Of a DNA stretch of 57,029 bases, positions 41,950-50,843 are shown one piece after another; positions within the stretch are counted from its first letter, which is position 1; each line of letters opens with the position of its first letter. The DNA comes from Methylococcales bacterium (GTDB taxonomy: Bacteria > Pseudomonadota > Gammaproteobacteria > Methylococcales > Methylomonadaceae). The notes under the pieces were generated by a model that was not told the DNA's origin, made no database searches, and worked only from the letters and a program-made list of their open reading frames with translations. The stretch is taken from assembly GCA_028707085.1 (NCBI GenBank), contig JAQTUW010000001.1, positions 1 through 57,029 of the forward strand, in the 5' to 3' direction. The position numbers and the translations under genes are program-made.

Positions 41950-43635
41950 TCACCAGCCGGCATCCATCCAGGCCTGATAGGTCTGCATGCCGCCGGAGAG
42001 CACTTTGACTTTCAGGCCGTTCTGCATCAGCAGCCGGTAGGCGTAATACGCCCGTTGTCCGACACCGCAGAGTAGCCAGATTTCCTTGTCTTGCGGCAAT
42101 TCGTGGTGGCGTTCGCGCAGGTTTTCCAGCGGCAGGTTCAGGGCGTTGGGGATGTGTCCGGCTGTGTACTCCTGTTCGCTACGCACATCCAGCAACAGCG
42201 CCCGGGTGTCCTGCAGGTCGCTCCAGTCCGCCAGCGGCAGGTCGCCGCGCAGGTGATTGCCCGCCACCATGCCGGCCAGATTGGCCGGATCCTTGGCCGC
42301 GCCGAATTGGGGCGCGTAGCATAGTTCCAGTTCCTCCAGATCGAATACCGTGCTGTTGCTCATCATGGCCGTGGCGATCACGTCGATGCGCCGCGCCACG
42401 CCGGCTTCGCCCACGGCTTGCGCGCCCAGCAGTCGGCCGTCGGTTTCGGAAAACAGCAGTTTCATGTGGATGGGTTTGGCTCCGGGAAAATAACTGGCGT
42501 GATGACCCGGGTGCAGATAGACCTTGCCATAATTCATGCCCGCCCGTCGCAACAGTTTTTCGCTGGCGCCGGTGGTGGCGACCGTCAGGCCGAACACTTC
42601 GCAGATGGCGGTGCCGAGTACCCCTTCGAAGGCCAGTGGCGGTTTCAGGTTTTGGCTGGCGTGAGCAAAATGATGCAGGATGGCGGTTGCCGCCACTCGG
42701 CCCTGGCGGTTGGCCGGGCCTGCCAGCGGCACCAGTTGCCATTCGCCGGTGATGCGGTTTTTCACTTCGACCACATCGCCGACCGCCCAGATGCAGGGGT
42801 CGTTGCTGCGCATGTATTCATCGACGCGGATGCCGCCCAGCGCTCCCAGTTCCAGGCCGGCTTCTCGGGCCAGGGCTGCGTCGGGCCGCACGCCTATGCC
42901 GACGACGATCAGATCCGTGGCTAGCGTTTCGCCTTTGGATGTCCGAACCTGCAGCCCCTGTTCCGGGTGCTGTTCGATGGCGGTTACCGCTTCTCCCAGA
43001 CGCAGCCTGACGCCATGCGCCAGCATTTGTCCGGCTGCGTAGCCGGCCATTTCCGGATCCAGCGGCGGCAACACCTGATCGGCCAGTTCCAGCAGCGTCA
43101 CTTCCAGCCCCAGTCCGACCAGATTTTCGGCCATTTCCAGGCCGATGAAGCCGCCGCCCAGGATCAGCGCCTGTTTGGCATTGGCTGCGGAGGCCTTGAT
43201 TTTGTGGCTGTCCGGTATGGTGCGCAGCATATAAATGCCGGGCAGGTCGATGCCGGGCACGGAAAGCCGGTTCGGCTGGGCGCCGGTCGCCAGCACCAGC
43301 GCGTCATAGGTTTCCTGACGGGTGATTCCAGTTTTCAGGTCGCGGACTTCGATCCGTTTGGCGTGCCGGTCGATATGGGTAACCTCGGTCTCGACATGCA
43401 CTTCGATATTGAAGCGGCGTTTGAAGCTGTCCGGGTTGGCGATCAATAACTTGTCGGCGGACTCGATCACGTTCCCTACAAAATAAGGCAGGCCGCAATT
43501 GGCGAAGGAGACGTGCGGGCCGCGTTCAAAGACGATGATTTCGCATGTTTCGCAAAGTCTGCGAGCCCGCGCGGCGCAGCTTGCGCCGCCGGCCACGCCG
43601 CCGATAATCAGGATACGCTTTTTTGTCGATGTCAT
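41950..43635 (-). CDS. CoA-disulfide/persulfide reductase with C-terminal rhodanese domain
   Basis: A 561-residue fusion. The N-terminal 440 residues are a pyridine nucleotide-disulfide oxidoreductase: FAD site IIGGVAGGASCAARAR, single active cysteine Cys47 in SFANCGLPYF, NAD site LILGGGFIGLEMAENL, and CIWAVGDVVE. The C-terminal rhodanese domain (about 455-561) has LLDVRSEQEYTAGHIPNALN and its cysteine (Cys523) in WLLCGVGQRAY. This matches CoADR-Rhd and the NADH-dependent persulfide reductase of Shewanella, which reduce polysulfide or CoA persulfide. It is next to the hsd island and 20 kb from the sulfide oxidation cluster, with which it may share substrates. Confidence 0.9.
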   Translation of the reverse strand: MTSTKKRILIIGGVAGGASCAARARRLCETCEIIVFERGPHVSFANCGLPYFVGNVIESADKLLIANPDSFKRRFNIEVHVETEVTHIDRHAKRIEVRDLKTGITRQETYDALVLATGAQPNRLSVPGIDLPGIYMLRTIPDSHKIKASAANAKQALILGGGFIGLEMAENLVGLGLEVTLLELADQVLPPLDPEMAGYAAGQMLAHGVRLRLGEAVTAIEQHPEQGLQVRTSKGETLATDLIVVGIGVRPDAALAREAGLELGALGGIRVDEYMRSNDPCIWAVGDVVEVKNRITGEWQLVPLAGPANRQGRVAATAILHHFAHASQNLKPPLAFEGVLGTAICEVFGLTVATTGASEKLLRRAGMNYGKVYLHPGHHASYFPGAKPIHMKLLFSETDGRLLGAQAVGEAGVARRIDVIATAMMSNSTVFDLEELELCYAPQFGAAKDPANLAGMVAGNHLRGDLPLADWSDLQDTRALLLDVRSEQEYTAGHIPNALNLPLENLRERHHELPQDKEIWLLCGVGQRAYYAYRLLMQNGLKVKVLSGGMQTYQAWMDAGW

Positions 43636-43791
43636 AAATTCAAACGTCCAATTCAGAATTTTAAGAGAGTACCGGATTCGCTTAGACTATAGCCCAACTT
43701 GGCGGTTTAGACCAGCCTGAAGGCGGCCGAGCCCGGATTCTTGCGGCGGGAACAGCGCGCGGCTTGCGCAGCCGGCATTTTAGGCCGCCTG

Positions 43792-44001
43792 TCAGTAATG
43801 CGGCGGCCTTTCGTTTGCCGGCAGCCCCTGCTCATGCCCGCCCTGCACCAGGCTTTTAATTTTGTCGTGCAGTAATTTGCAGGTTTCCTCCAGTTTGCCC
43901 AACTGTTTTTGCTGCCCGGCCACCACCTGATTCAGGGCCTGAATCAAATCCTCCTGATAAGCCTGTTTGATTTCCAGCTCGATGATTCTGTTTTCGTCCA
44001 T
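43792..44001 (-). CDS. slyX: SlyX family protein
   Basis: A 69-residue coiled-coil protein. I place the start at the ATG at 44001 (MDENRIIELEIKQAYQEDLI); the frame opens earlier at 44070, without support. A heptad-rich helix runs to about residue 50, and the protein ends in the invariant PPHY of the SlyX family. The cellular role of SlyX is not known. It is transcribed divergently from the DUF6763-like gene, with 115 bases between starts. Confidence 0.88.
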   Translation of the reverse strand: MDENRIIELEIKQAYQEDLIQALNQVVAGQQKQLGKLEETCKLLHDKIKSLVQGGHEQGLPANERPPHY

Positions 44002-44116
44002 TGCCTGTTCCCAAGTGTTGATTGCCGGCATTCTAACAATTTGTCCGGGGTACTCGCCACAGCGATGCAATCTCGGCTATGATTAAGCCACCATGAAACA
44101 ACGCGAGGATGCGACG

Positions 44117-44419
44117 ATGACGACTATTGCAGACCCTGTTATAGGCCGCTGGTATAAAGACTTCGAAAACGATCTGACCTTCAAGGTCGTGGCGATTGAA
44201 GGCAACGATGAATCGATAGCCGTGCAATACGCCAATGGTGATCTGGGCGAATACGATAACGAAGCGTGGTATGTCTCCACCTTCGATTATATTGAAGACC
44301 CGGAGGACTGGAGCGCGCCTTTCGACGATCTTGAAACCGACGATCTGGGCTATAGCGATCCCGACCGCCATGCCCGTACCGAGCAGGAAGACGTGGATAT
44401 CAGCGATTTACTGGATTGA
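44117..44419 (+). CDS. DUF6763-like acidic protein, 100 aa
   Basis: An acidic soluble protein (MTTIADPVIGRWYKDFENDL). It contains IAVQYANGDLGEYDNEAWYV and the motif PEDWSAPFDDLETDDLGYSD, which I associate with the DUF6763 family of gammaproteobacteria. The ATG at 44117 has GAGG 8 bases upstream, and I prefer it to the ATG at 44093. It precedes an ATPase gene by 10 bases and may share its transcript. Function is unknown. Confidence 0.7.
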   Translation: MTTIADPVIGRWYKDFENDLTFKVVAIEGNDESIAVQYANGDLGEYDNEAWYVSTFDYIEDPEDWSAPFDDLETDDLGYSDPDRHARTEQEDVDISDLLD

Positions 44420-44429
44420 GTAACATTTT

Positions 44430-45278
44430 ATGAAGATGAGCCCACAGCAATTCCTGGACTGGGAATCCAAAAGCATTACCTTGCTGGCCATGTCCGGAGC
44501 CGGTAAAACCACGTTGTCCAACAAGTTGCCCAAGGACAAGTGGTTTCACTATTCTGGCGATTACCGGATTGGCACCAAATATCTGGAAGAACCGATACTG
44601 GACAACATTAAACAGCAGGCCATGGGCGTGCCCTTTTTACGCAACCTGCTGAAATCGGATTCGATTTATATCTGTAGCAATATCAGCGTCGAAAACCTGT
44701 CGCCGGTTTCCAGTTTTCTGGGCAAGCTCGGCAATCCCGAACTGGGCGGTCTGTCGCTGGCGGAATTCAAGCGGCGGCAGGCGTTGCACCATCAGGCCGA
44801 GATTGCCGCCATGAATGATGTGCCGGAGTTTATCCATAAAGCCGAAGACATTTACGGATACAAGCATTTTATCAACGATGCCGGCGGCAGCGTATGCGAA
44901 CTGGACGACCCATCCGTGCTGGAGAAGCTGGCCGAACACACGCTGATAGTTTATATCAGCATTCCGCAGTCGCTGGAACAGACCATAATCGAGCGCGCCA
45001 AAAAAGATCCCAAGCCGCTGTATTACCGTCCGGAATTCGTTGACGAAAAGCTTGCCGAGTTCATGCGGGCTCGCGGTTATGTCTCTACCGATGAAATTGA
45101 CCCCAACGATTTCGTGAGCTGGGTGTTTCCGCTGCTGTTCCACTCCAGGGCGCCGCGTTATGAAGCGATTGCCAGGCAGTACGGCTATACCCTCAGCGCC
45201 GACGAGACCGCCCAGGTCGATAGCGAAGAGGAATTTTTGCAATTGATAGCCCGGGCCATTGCCCGGCAGCAGATTTAA
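44430..45278 (+). CDS. P-loop ATPase of unknown role, upstream of metA
   Basis: A 282-residue protein with a Walker A motif MSGAGKTT (21-28) near the start, placing it in the shikimate/nucleotide kinase-like P-loop group. The remainder contains FHYSGDYRIGTKYL, HFINDAGGSVCELDDP and VYISIPQSLEQTIIERAKK, consistent with a kinase-like fold. I do not know an assigned substrate. The gene lies 10 bases after the DUF6763-like gene and 9 bases before metA, suggesting an operon of three or four genes. Confidence 0.75.
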   Translation: MKMSPQQFLDWESKSITLLAMSGAGKTTLSNKLPKDKWFHYSGDYRIGTKYLEEPILDNIKQQAMGVPFLRNLLKSDSIYICSNISVENLSPVSSFLGKLGNPELGGLSLAEFKRRQALHHQAEIAAMNDVPEFIHKAEDIYGYKHFINDAGGSVCELDDPSVLEKLAEHTLIVYISIPQSLEQTIIERAKKDPKPLYYRPEFVDEKLAEFMRARGYVSTDEIDPNDFVSWVFPLLFHSRAPRYEAIARQYGYTLSADETAQVDSEEEFLQLIARAIARQQI

Positions 45279-45287
45279 GATCGTTAA

Positions 45288-46352
45288 ATGCCTTTAGTCG
45301 CTCATACCGAGTTGCCGACTTTTTTGCGTTTGCAGGAAGAAGGCGAGGAAATTCTATCCGCCGAGCGGGCCAGTCATCAGGCCATACGCGAATTGCACAT
45401 CGGCCTGCTCAACATCATGCCGGACGCCGCGCTGGAAGCCACGGAACGTCAGTTTTTCCGCATGGTGGGGGCGTGTAACCAGATTGCCCAGTTTCACGTT
45501 CATCCGTTTACCATCGACGGGTTGCCAAGAAGCCCGGAAGCGCAGGCGCACATCGGCAAATACTATGAGTCATTCCGGCAAATCCGCGAGGATGGCCTGG
45601 ATGCGCTGATCATCAGCGGCGCGAATGTCACCCACGATCATTTGCAGGAAGAGGCTTTCTGGCAGCCGCTGACCGAGGTGTTTTTGTGGGCCAAGCAGAA
45701 TGTCACCTCCATTCTTTGCTCCTGCCTGGCCACCCATGCCCTGATTCAATGCTGCTACGGCGTGGAGCGCACCCGTTTGCCCGACAAGCGCTGGGGCGTG
45801 TTTTCGCACAAGATCATCGATCGGCAGCATCCGCTGGTGGCGGAAATCAACACCCGTTTTGATGTGCCGCATTCGCGCTACAACGAAATTTTTCAGGCCG
45901 ACATGGAAAAGCACGGCCTGAAAGTGCTGGCGGCCAGCAAGGAAGCCGGCGTACATCTGGCGGTCAGTCCGGATGGTTTTCGGATAGTGTTTTTTCAGGG
46001 CCATCCCGAATATGACGACATTAGCCTGCTCAAGGAATATAAGCGTGAAGTGTTGCGCTATTATCGGCGCGAGCGCGAGGATTATCCGCCTTATCCCGAA
46101 CATTATTTCGATACGGACGTGCAACTGATTCTGGCGGAATACGCCGAGCAGGTCAGAATCGCCCGCCGCGACGGCAGCCCGCTGCAACCCATGCCGGAAG
46201 AGCGCATTGTCGGGCATCTGGACAATACCTGGCGGGATTCGGCCAAGGCGGTATTCAACAACTGGCTGGGCAAGGTTTACCAGCTTACCAACGAAGACCG
46301 CCGGCTGCCGTTCATGGCCGGTATCGATCCGGATAACCCGCTGGATCTATGA
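45288..46352 (+). CDS. metA: Homoserine O-acyltransferase, MetA type
   Basis: MetA activates homoserine by acylation, the first committed step of methionine synthesis. The N-terminal LHIGLLNIMPDAALEATERQ motif and the glutamine amidotransferase-like core are clear. The nucleophile is expected at Cys146 (LCSCLATHAL). His239 and Glu241 (FQGHPEYD) complete the active site, with PHSRYNE at 195-201. It is 354 residues, about 45 longer than E. coli MetA, by a C-terminal extension. Whether succinyl-CoA or acetyl-CoA is used cannot be told here. Its stop overlaps the start of the deaminase gene (ATGA). Confidence 0.92.
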   Translation: MPLVAHTELPTFLRLQEEGEEILSAERASHQAIRELHIGLLNIMPDAALEATERQFFRMVGACNQIAQFHVHPFTIDGLPRSPEAQAHIGKYYESFRQIREDGLDALIISGANVTHDHLQEEAFWQPLTEVFLWAKQNVTSILCSCLATHALIQCCYGVERTRLPDKRWGVFSHKIIDRQHPLVAEINTRFDVPHSRYNEIFQADMEKHGLKVLAASKEAGVHLAVSPDGFRIVFFQGHPEYDDISLLKEYKREVLRYYRREREDYPPYPEHYFDTDVQLILAEYAEQVRIARRDGSPLQPMPEERIVGHLDNTWRDSAKAVFNNWLGKVYQLTNEDRRLPFMAGIDPDNPLDL

Positions 46353-46819
46353 GCGGACACTGGCGTTTTTTGCGGCAGGCGGTCGATCTGGCGGCTGGGA
46401 ATGTCGCCTGCGGCGGCGGGCCGTTCGCCGCAGTTATTGTCAGGGACGGGCAGGTGATCGCCACCGGCTGCAATCGGGTCGCCGCCAGCCTGGATCCAAC
46501 AGCCCATGCCGAAATTCTGGCCATCCGCGAGGCCTGCCGGCAACTGGGCGATTTTCAATTGCGCGGCTGCACGCTGTACAGCAGTTGCGAACCCTGTCCC
46601 ATGTGTCTGGGGGCGGTTTACTGGGCCAGACTGGCGGAGGTGTATTTCGCCTGTACCCGGTCGGACGCCGCCGAGGCCGGTTTTGACGACGGTTTTATTT
46701 ATGCCGAACTGGCCAGGCCGGCGGCCGATAGGCGGATCGCCATGCGGCATCTGCCGTTGACCGCCGCCGTCCGGCCGTTCCGGGCCTGGGCGGAATGGGC
46801 GGACAGAACAGCGTATTGA
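46349..46819 (+). CDS. Guanine deaminase-like nucleobase deaminase
   Basis: A 156-residue zinc deaminase. The zinc site is His-Ala-Glu in DPTAHAEILAIREAC and the Cys pair of SSCEPCPMCLGAVYWA. Resemblance to Bacillus GuaD is close: equal length, GGPFAAVIV and SDAAEAGFDDGFIY in the same places, and a C-terminus ending in an aromatic pair region (RAWAEWADRTAY). GuaD converts guanine to xanthine. tRNA adenosine deaminase TadA is the main alternative but differs in the DAAEAGFDD region. It overlaps metA by 4 bases and converges on lolD with 8 bases between stops. Confidence 0.85.
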   Translation: MSGHWRFLRQAVDLAAGNVACGGGPFAAVIVRDGQVIATGCNRVAASLDPTAHAEILAIREACRQLGDFQLRGCTLYSSCEPCPMCLGAVYWARLAEVYFACTRSDAAEAGFDDGFIYAELARPAADRRIAMRHLPLTAAVRPFRAWAEWADRTAY

Positions 46820-46827
46820 GCCGGCTG

Positions 46828-47520
46828 TCAGGCGGTCGTCAGTGGGACGATCAGGCCGTCTTCCATATGCAGCACATGATCCATCCGCGCCGCCAGATCG
46901 GGATCGTGGGTGACGATCAGAAAGCTGACCTGCAATTCCTGATTCAATTCCAGCATCAGTTGATAAACCTGTTCGGCGGTTTTGCTGTCCAGATTACCGG
47001 TGGGTTCGTCGGCCAGCACGCATTTCGGCCGGTTGATCAAGGCCCTGGCCACGGCGGCCCGCTGTCTTTCGCCGCCGGACAATTCGCCCGGCTTGTGACG
47101 GATGCGATGCCCCAGTCCCACTCTTTTCAGCAGTTCCGTGGCTTTCTGTTGCGCCTGGCTGATGGATTGATGGCCTATCAGCAAGGGCATGGCCACGTTT
47201 TCCAGCAGGGTGAACTCGCCCAGTAAATGATGAAACTGATAGATAAAACCCAGGGCGCTATTGCGTAAAACCCCCATTTTTCCGGCGCTGATTTTGCCAA
47301 GATCAAAACCGTCCAGTATCACCTGTCCGGAAGTGGGTTTCTCCAGTCCGCCCAGCAAATGCATCAGGGTGCTTTTGCCCGAGCCTGATGCGCCCATGAT
47401 GGCGACCCGCTGTCCGGCGTGAATTTGCAGATTGACGCCTTTTAGCACCTCTACATCCAGCTCGCCTTGCTGATAGCGTTTGGTGAGATCGCGGCATTCC
47501 AGAATCACGGAATTATTCAT
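46828..47520 (-). CDS. lolD: Lipoprotein-releasing ABC transporter ATPase LolD
   Basis: LolD (230 aa) powers release of outer membrane lipoproteins from the inner membrane to LolA. Walker [10 protein letters not shown] (43-51), signature LSGGERQR (147-154), Walker [13 protein letters not shown] (167 onward) and the H-loop (LIVTHD) are intact. [18 protein letters not shown] after the Q-loop is the LolD-specific segment. It overlaps the permease gene by 8 bases. Confidence 0.96.
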   Translation of the reverse strand: MNNSVILECRDLTKRYQQGELDVEVLKGVNLQIHAGQRVAIMGASGSGKSTLMHLLGGLEKPTSGQVILDGFDLGKISAGKMGVLRNSALGFIYQFHHLLGEFTLLENVAMPLLIGHQSISQAQQKATELLKRVGLGHRIRHKPGELSGGERQRAAVARALINRPKCVLADEPTGNLDSKTAEQVYQLMLELNQELQVSFLIVTHDPDLAARMDHVLHMEDGLIVPLTTA

Positions 47521-48760
47521 AACGCAGTACCTCCGCCGGATTGATGCGCGCGGCCTGCCAGGCTGGATACAGCGTCGCCAGTAGCGATAATAGAAAAGAC
47601 ATCAGCGCTATCCAGTACACGTCGCCCCAGATCAGTTTGGAAGGCACTTCGCTGATGTAATACACGTCGGCGGCCATAAAATGGACGCCAAACAGTTTTT
47701 CGATGGCCGGGACGATGGTTTCCACGTTCAGGGCCAGTAGAATGCCGCCCGCTGTACCCAGCAGCGTACCCACCGAACCGATAATGCAGCCCAGCACGAT
47801 GAAGATGCCCATCACAGAGGGATTGGACAGCCCCTGGGTCTTGAGTATGGCGATGTCGCCGCGTTTGTCGGTGACTACCATCACTAGCGTGGAGACGATA
47901 TTGAAGGCGGCGACGGCCACAATCAGCAGCAGAATGATGAACATGGCGCGTTTCTCGGTCTGTACCGCCCGGAAAAAATTGCTATGCGCCTTGGTCCAGT
48001 CGCTCACCCGGTATTCGTCGCCCAGTGCATTCGCCAGTTCCTGGGTAATAAGCGGGGCGTTGAGCACATCGTCCAGTTTCAGGCGCAAGCCGCTGACAGC
48101 CGATTCGGTGCGGAACAATTTTGCGGCGTCGTCCAGATGGATAAAGGCCATGTTGCGATCGTATTCGTACATGCCGACCTGAAACACGCCGACTACGGTA
48201 AAACGCTTCAGTCGCGGCAGAATGCCGGCCGGCGTGGCGTTGACCTGTGGGGTGATGACGGTGACCTTGTCGCCGACCAGCGCCCCTAGATAGGTGGCCA
48301 GTTCCGCGCCCAGCACGATGCCGAATTCGCCGGGTTTGAGATCGTCGAGCTTGCCGAGTTTCATTTTCTCAGCCACTTCCGAGACATTGCTTTCGTATTC
48401 CGGCAGGATGCCCTGCACCATGGTGCCGCTGACTTGTCGGTCGGCATTGAGCATCACCTGACCGTTGATAAACGGCGCGACCCCCTGCACATGCGGCAAA
48501 TGGCGGGTGCGCGCCGCCAGGCTTTGCCAGTCGTCGAGCTGGCCGTAACGGCCGGTAATGGTGCTGTGCGCGGTCATGCCCAGGATGCGCTCCCGCAGTT
48601 CGGCCTCGAATCCGTTCATGACCGACAGTACGGTGATCAGCGCTGTGACGCCCAGGGCGATGCCCAGCACGGAAGTCAGGGTAATGAAGGAGATAAACTG
48701 GGTACGGCGCTTGGCGCGGGTATAGCGCAAGCCTATGTAAAGAATGAGTGGTTTAAACAT
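47513..48760 (-). CDS. Lipoprotein-releasing ABC transporter permease, LolC/LolE family
   Basis: A 415-residue permease with four membrane segments (about 22-48, 270-295, 315-345, 375-400) and a large periplasmic domain between the first two, the MacB/LolC plan. The start [20 protein letters not shown], then [16 protein letters not shown], is typical. Only one permease gene is present, whereas E. coli has LolC and LolE; many other gammaproteobacteria manage with a single LolF-like protein, and this may be such a case unless another copy lies elsewhere. It overlaps lolD and follows fur by 12 bases. Confidence 0.93.
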   Translation of the reverse strand: MFKPLILYIGLRYTRAKRRTQFISFITLTSVLGIALGVTALITVLSVMNGFEAELRERILGMTAHSTITGRYGQLDDWQSLAARTRHLPHVQGVAPFINGQVMLNADRQVSGTMVQGILPEYESNVSEVAEKMKLGKLDDLKPGEFGIVLGAELATYLGALVGDKVTVITPQVNATPAGILPRLKRFTVVGVFQVGMYEYDRNMAFIHLDDAAKLFRTESAVSGLRLKLDDVLNAPLITQELANALGDEYRVSDWTKAHSNFFRAVQTEKRAMFIILLLIVAVAAFNIVSTLVMVVTDKRGDIAILKTQGLSNPSVMGIFIVLGCIIGSVGTLLGTAGGILLALNVETIVPAIEKLFGVHFMAADVYYISEVPSKLIWGDVYWIALMSFLLSLLATLYPAWQAARINPAEVLRYE

Positions 48761-48772
48761 GAATGGGTGGTG

Positions 48773-49189
48773 TCAGGCGGATTTGCAATCGCTACAATAG
48801 CCGTAAAGGTAGAGACTGTGGTCGGTTAATACAAAACCGAGTTTTTTTGCGATTTCGTCTTGGCGTTTTTCGATGACTTCGTCGGTGAATTCGGCGACTT
48901 TGCCGCATTTCATGCACACAACATGGTCATGATGGCTGCCGGTATTGATTTCGAAAATGGAGTTTCCGCCCTCGAAGTGGTGGCGGCTGACCAGACCCGC
49001 GGCTTCAAACTGGGTCAGTACGCGGTATACCGTCGCCAGCCCGATTTCTTCGCCTTCGCTGAGCAGGATTTTATAGACCTTTTCGGCAGACAAATGACGG
49101 TCATCCTGCTGCTTCTCAAGAATCTCCAGAATTTTCACTCTGGGCAGGGTAACCTTTAGTCCGGCATTACGTAGTTCCTGGGTTTCCAA
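48773..49189 (-). CDS. fur: Ferric uptake regulator
   Basis: Fur (138 aa) represses iron uptake genes when loaded with Fe(II). It starts with a TTG at 49189 preceded by GGAG about 8 bases upstream (METQELRNAGLKVTLPR). The winged helix is at about 15-85 (LATVYRVLTQFEAAGLV). The metal-binding end has HHDH (86-89) and two CxxC pairs, Cys92/Cys95 and Cys132/Cys135. lolC/E follows on the same strand. It is a plausible regulator of the site at 29516-29534 and perhaps of its own gene through the site at 49263-49281. Confidence 0.95.
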   Translation of the reverse strand: METQELRNAGLKVTLPRVKILEILEKQQDDRHLSAEKVYKILLSEGEEIGLATVYRVLTQFEAAGLVSRHHFEGGNSIFEINTGSHHDHVVCMKCGKVAEFTDEVIEKRQDEIAKKLGFVLTDHSLYLYGYCSDCKSA

Positions 49190-49262
49190 AAGAAGGTCTC
49201 CGTTATCGCTTAATCGGGTGCATTGTATCGTTTTTTGCCGTAAGCCGCTGACGGATTTATGG

Positions 49263-49281
49263 GATAATGCAAATTATTTTG
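49263..49281. promoter_or_regulatory. Fur-box-like site between fur and bamE
   Basis: GATAATGCAAATTATTTTG matches the 19-base Fur consensus at 14 positions. It lies in the 112-base gap between the divergent fur and bamE genes, 20 bases before the bamE ATG. It could mediate autoregulation of fur or simply overlap the bamE promoter, since GATAAT is also a fair -10 element. Confidence 0.4.
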
Positions 49282-49301
49282 GCCGGTATCTGTCTTAATT
49301 C

Positions 49302-49787
49302 ATGAACAAACCCGTTTTCTGGTTGAGCCTTTGCGCCAGCCTGACCTTGTCCGCCTGTTCCTATGCGCTGAATAATTTGCCTGGGGTATACAAAATCGAC
49401 ATCGAGCAGGGCAATATGATCAACCAAAGCATGGTCGACCAGCTCCGGCCCAATATGACCAAGCGTCAGGTCATGTATATCATGGGCTCGCCCATGCTGG
49501 TCGACAATTTTCACCAGCAGCGCTGGGATTACGAGTATGCCAACGCTCCCAGCGGCGAAAACCGGGTGCAAAAGCGCATTACCCTGTTTTTTACCGGCGA
49601 GAATCTGATCGGCATTCAGGGCGATTTTCACCCCAGCCAGTTGCCGGTTGCCAAACAGGCGAACGAAACCACCATCGAACTTCCCAAACGCAATCTGGAG
49701 AAATCCATGTGGGAAAAAATCTCCGATCTGTTCGGGATAGCTCCCGGCGATTCTGCCGATTCATCTTCTGGCCGGCCTAAAGACTGA
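49302..49787 (+). CDS. bamE: Outer membrane assembly lipoprotein BamE
   Basis: BamE (161 aa) is a small lipoprotein of the BAM complex. The signal ends in LTLSACS, with Cys19 as lipidation site. YKIDIEQGNMINQSMVDQL and the hallmark MTKRQVMYIMGSPML lie in the first 75 residues, followed by WDYEYAN and LFFTGENL. It is longer than E. coli BamE at the C-terminus. Divergent from fur, as is common in gammaproteobacteria; its stop region overlaps the CysB-like gene by 11 bases tail to tail. Confidence 0.94.
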   Translation: MNKPVFWLSLCASLTLSACSYALNNLPGVYKIDIEQGNMINQSMVDQLRPNMTKRQVMYIMGSPMLVDNFHQQRWDYEYANAPSGENRVQKRITLFFTGENLIGIQGDFHPSQLPVAKQANETTIELPKRNLEKSMWEKISDLFGIAPGDSADSSSGRPKD

Positions 49788-50676
49788 TCGCTTCGCCGGC
49801 CTTTAATAGTTCCTCAATAAAATAGCGGCAATATGAGGGAATATAATGCTGCTTGAGATAGGCTATCTTGGTCACAGAGCCAGATATCAGATGCCCGAGA
49901 TCCAGGGCGGTTAAATCGGCGTCTATATCCGGGTCATAAGCGGTGGCGGCGATGATGCCGACGCCCATGCCCAGTCTGACATAGGTTTTGATAATATCGG
50001 AGTCGGTTGCAGCCAGGGTGACATCCAGTTGCAAGCCGGCATCGGTAAAGGCTTTTTCGATGGCGGAACGCCCGGTAAAGCCGGTGTTATAGGTCAGTAT
50101 CGGCTGTCCGGCCAGAACCTTGAGACTGAGTTTTTCATTGATCAGCGGGTGGTCTTTGGGCGTCACGGCGATGTGATGCCATTTATAGCATGGGCTGATG
50201 ATCAGTTTGTCGTCGGTATCCAGTTTTTCGGTACACACGGCGACATCTGCCTGCTGCTGATGCAGCAGATTGATCAGATTTTCCGGCGAGGATTGCACCA
50301 TGTAGATTTTGATGCCGGGAAATTTGCTGCGAAACTTCCGCACCGGTTCCGGCAGCAGGTATTTGGCCTGGGTGTGGGTGGTGGCGATGCGCAGTTCGCC
50401 ATTGCGATTTTCCAGATAATCGTCCGCCATGATCTGGATATTCCTTTTCGCCTGATTGATTAAATCCACTTCCGCCATGATGCGTTCGCCCAGCACGGTC
50501 AGGCTGACCAGCTTTTTGCCCTGCCGTTCGAACAGCGGCGAACCCAGTTCGGTTTCAAACAGGTGCAACTGCCTGCTGACGGCGGATTGCACCACATGCA
50601 TTTTCTCCGCCGCCTTGCTGAGGTTGAGGCCGGTTTCGTGCAGCACCCGCAATAATTCAAGCTGATTAAGATTCAT
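49777..50676 (-). CDS. CysB-type LysR family regulator
   Basis: A 299-residue LysR regulator. The helix-turn-helix lies at about 17-45 (LNLSKAAEKMHVVQSAVSRQ). The effector domain shows features of CysB/Cbl: GELRIATTHTQAKYLLPE, SPCYKWHHIAVTPKDHPL, TGFTGRSAIEKAF and TDSDIIKTYVRLGMGVGI. CysB controls sulfur assimilation in response to N-acetylserine or sulfate. A regulator of this type could connect to the sulfur genes here, but no target site was identified. It is 25 residues shorter than E. coli CysB. Confidence 0.88.
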   Translation of the reverse strand: MNLNQLELLRVLHETGLNLSKAAEKMHVVQSAVSRQLHLFETELGSPLFERQGKKLVSLTVLGERIMAEVDLINQAKRNIQIMADDYLENRNGELRIATTHTQAKYLLPEPVRKFRSKFPGIKIYMVQSSPENLINLLHQQQADVAVCTEKLDTDDKLIISPCYKWHHIAVTPKDHPLINEKLSLKVLAGQPILTYNTGFTGRSAIEKAFTDAGLQLDVTLAATDSDIIKTYVRLGMGVGIIAATAYDPDIDADLTALDLGHLISGSVTKIAYLKQHYIPSYCRYFIEELLKAGEAISL

Positions 50677-50822
50677 GCCGTATCCTTATGCCGTGTGCTA
50701 CCAGAGCAGACGCCAGCCTGATGAACCGCTGTTGAACAGGGCCGAACCATCAGTCGGGCATATTTTGATAAATGTCTAAATTATAGCGGTTAATTGCAAT
50801 AATGTTTCAAAATTATGACGAT

Positions 50823-50837
50823 AGCCGCCCGGCGGCT
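50823..50837 (-). terminator. Hairpin after the PHP-domain gene
   Basis: AGCCGCC (50823-50829) and GGCGGCT (50831-50837) form a 7-bp GC stem directly after the minus-strand stop at 50844. The sequence after it has only a few T residues, so it may be a weak terminator or a transcript-end stabiliser. Confidence 0.4.
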
Positions 50838-50843
50838 TCAGGG

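Noticed and set aside
42179-42742. A 187-codon frame inside the persulfide reductase gene
   Set aside because: Arg/Gly-rich composition and no domain; out-of-frame shadow of the real gene.
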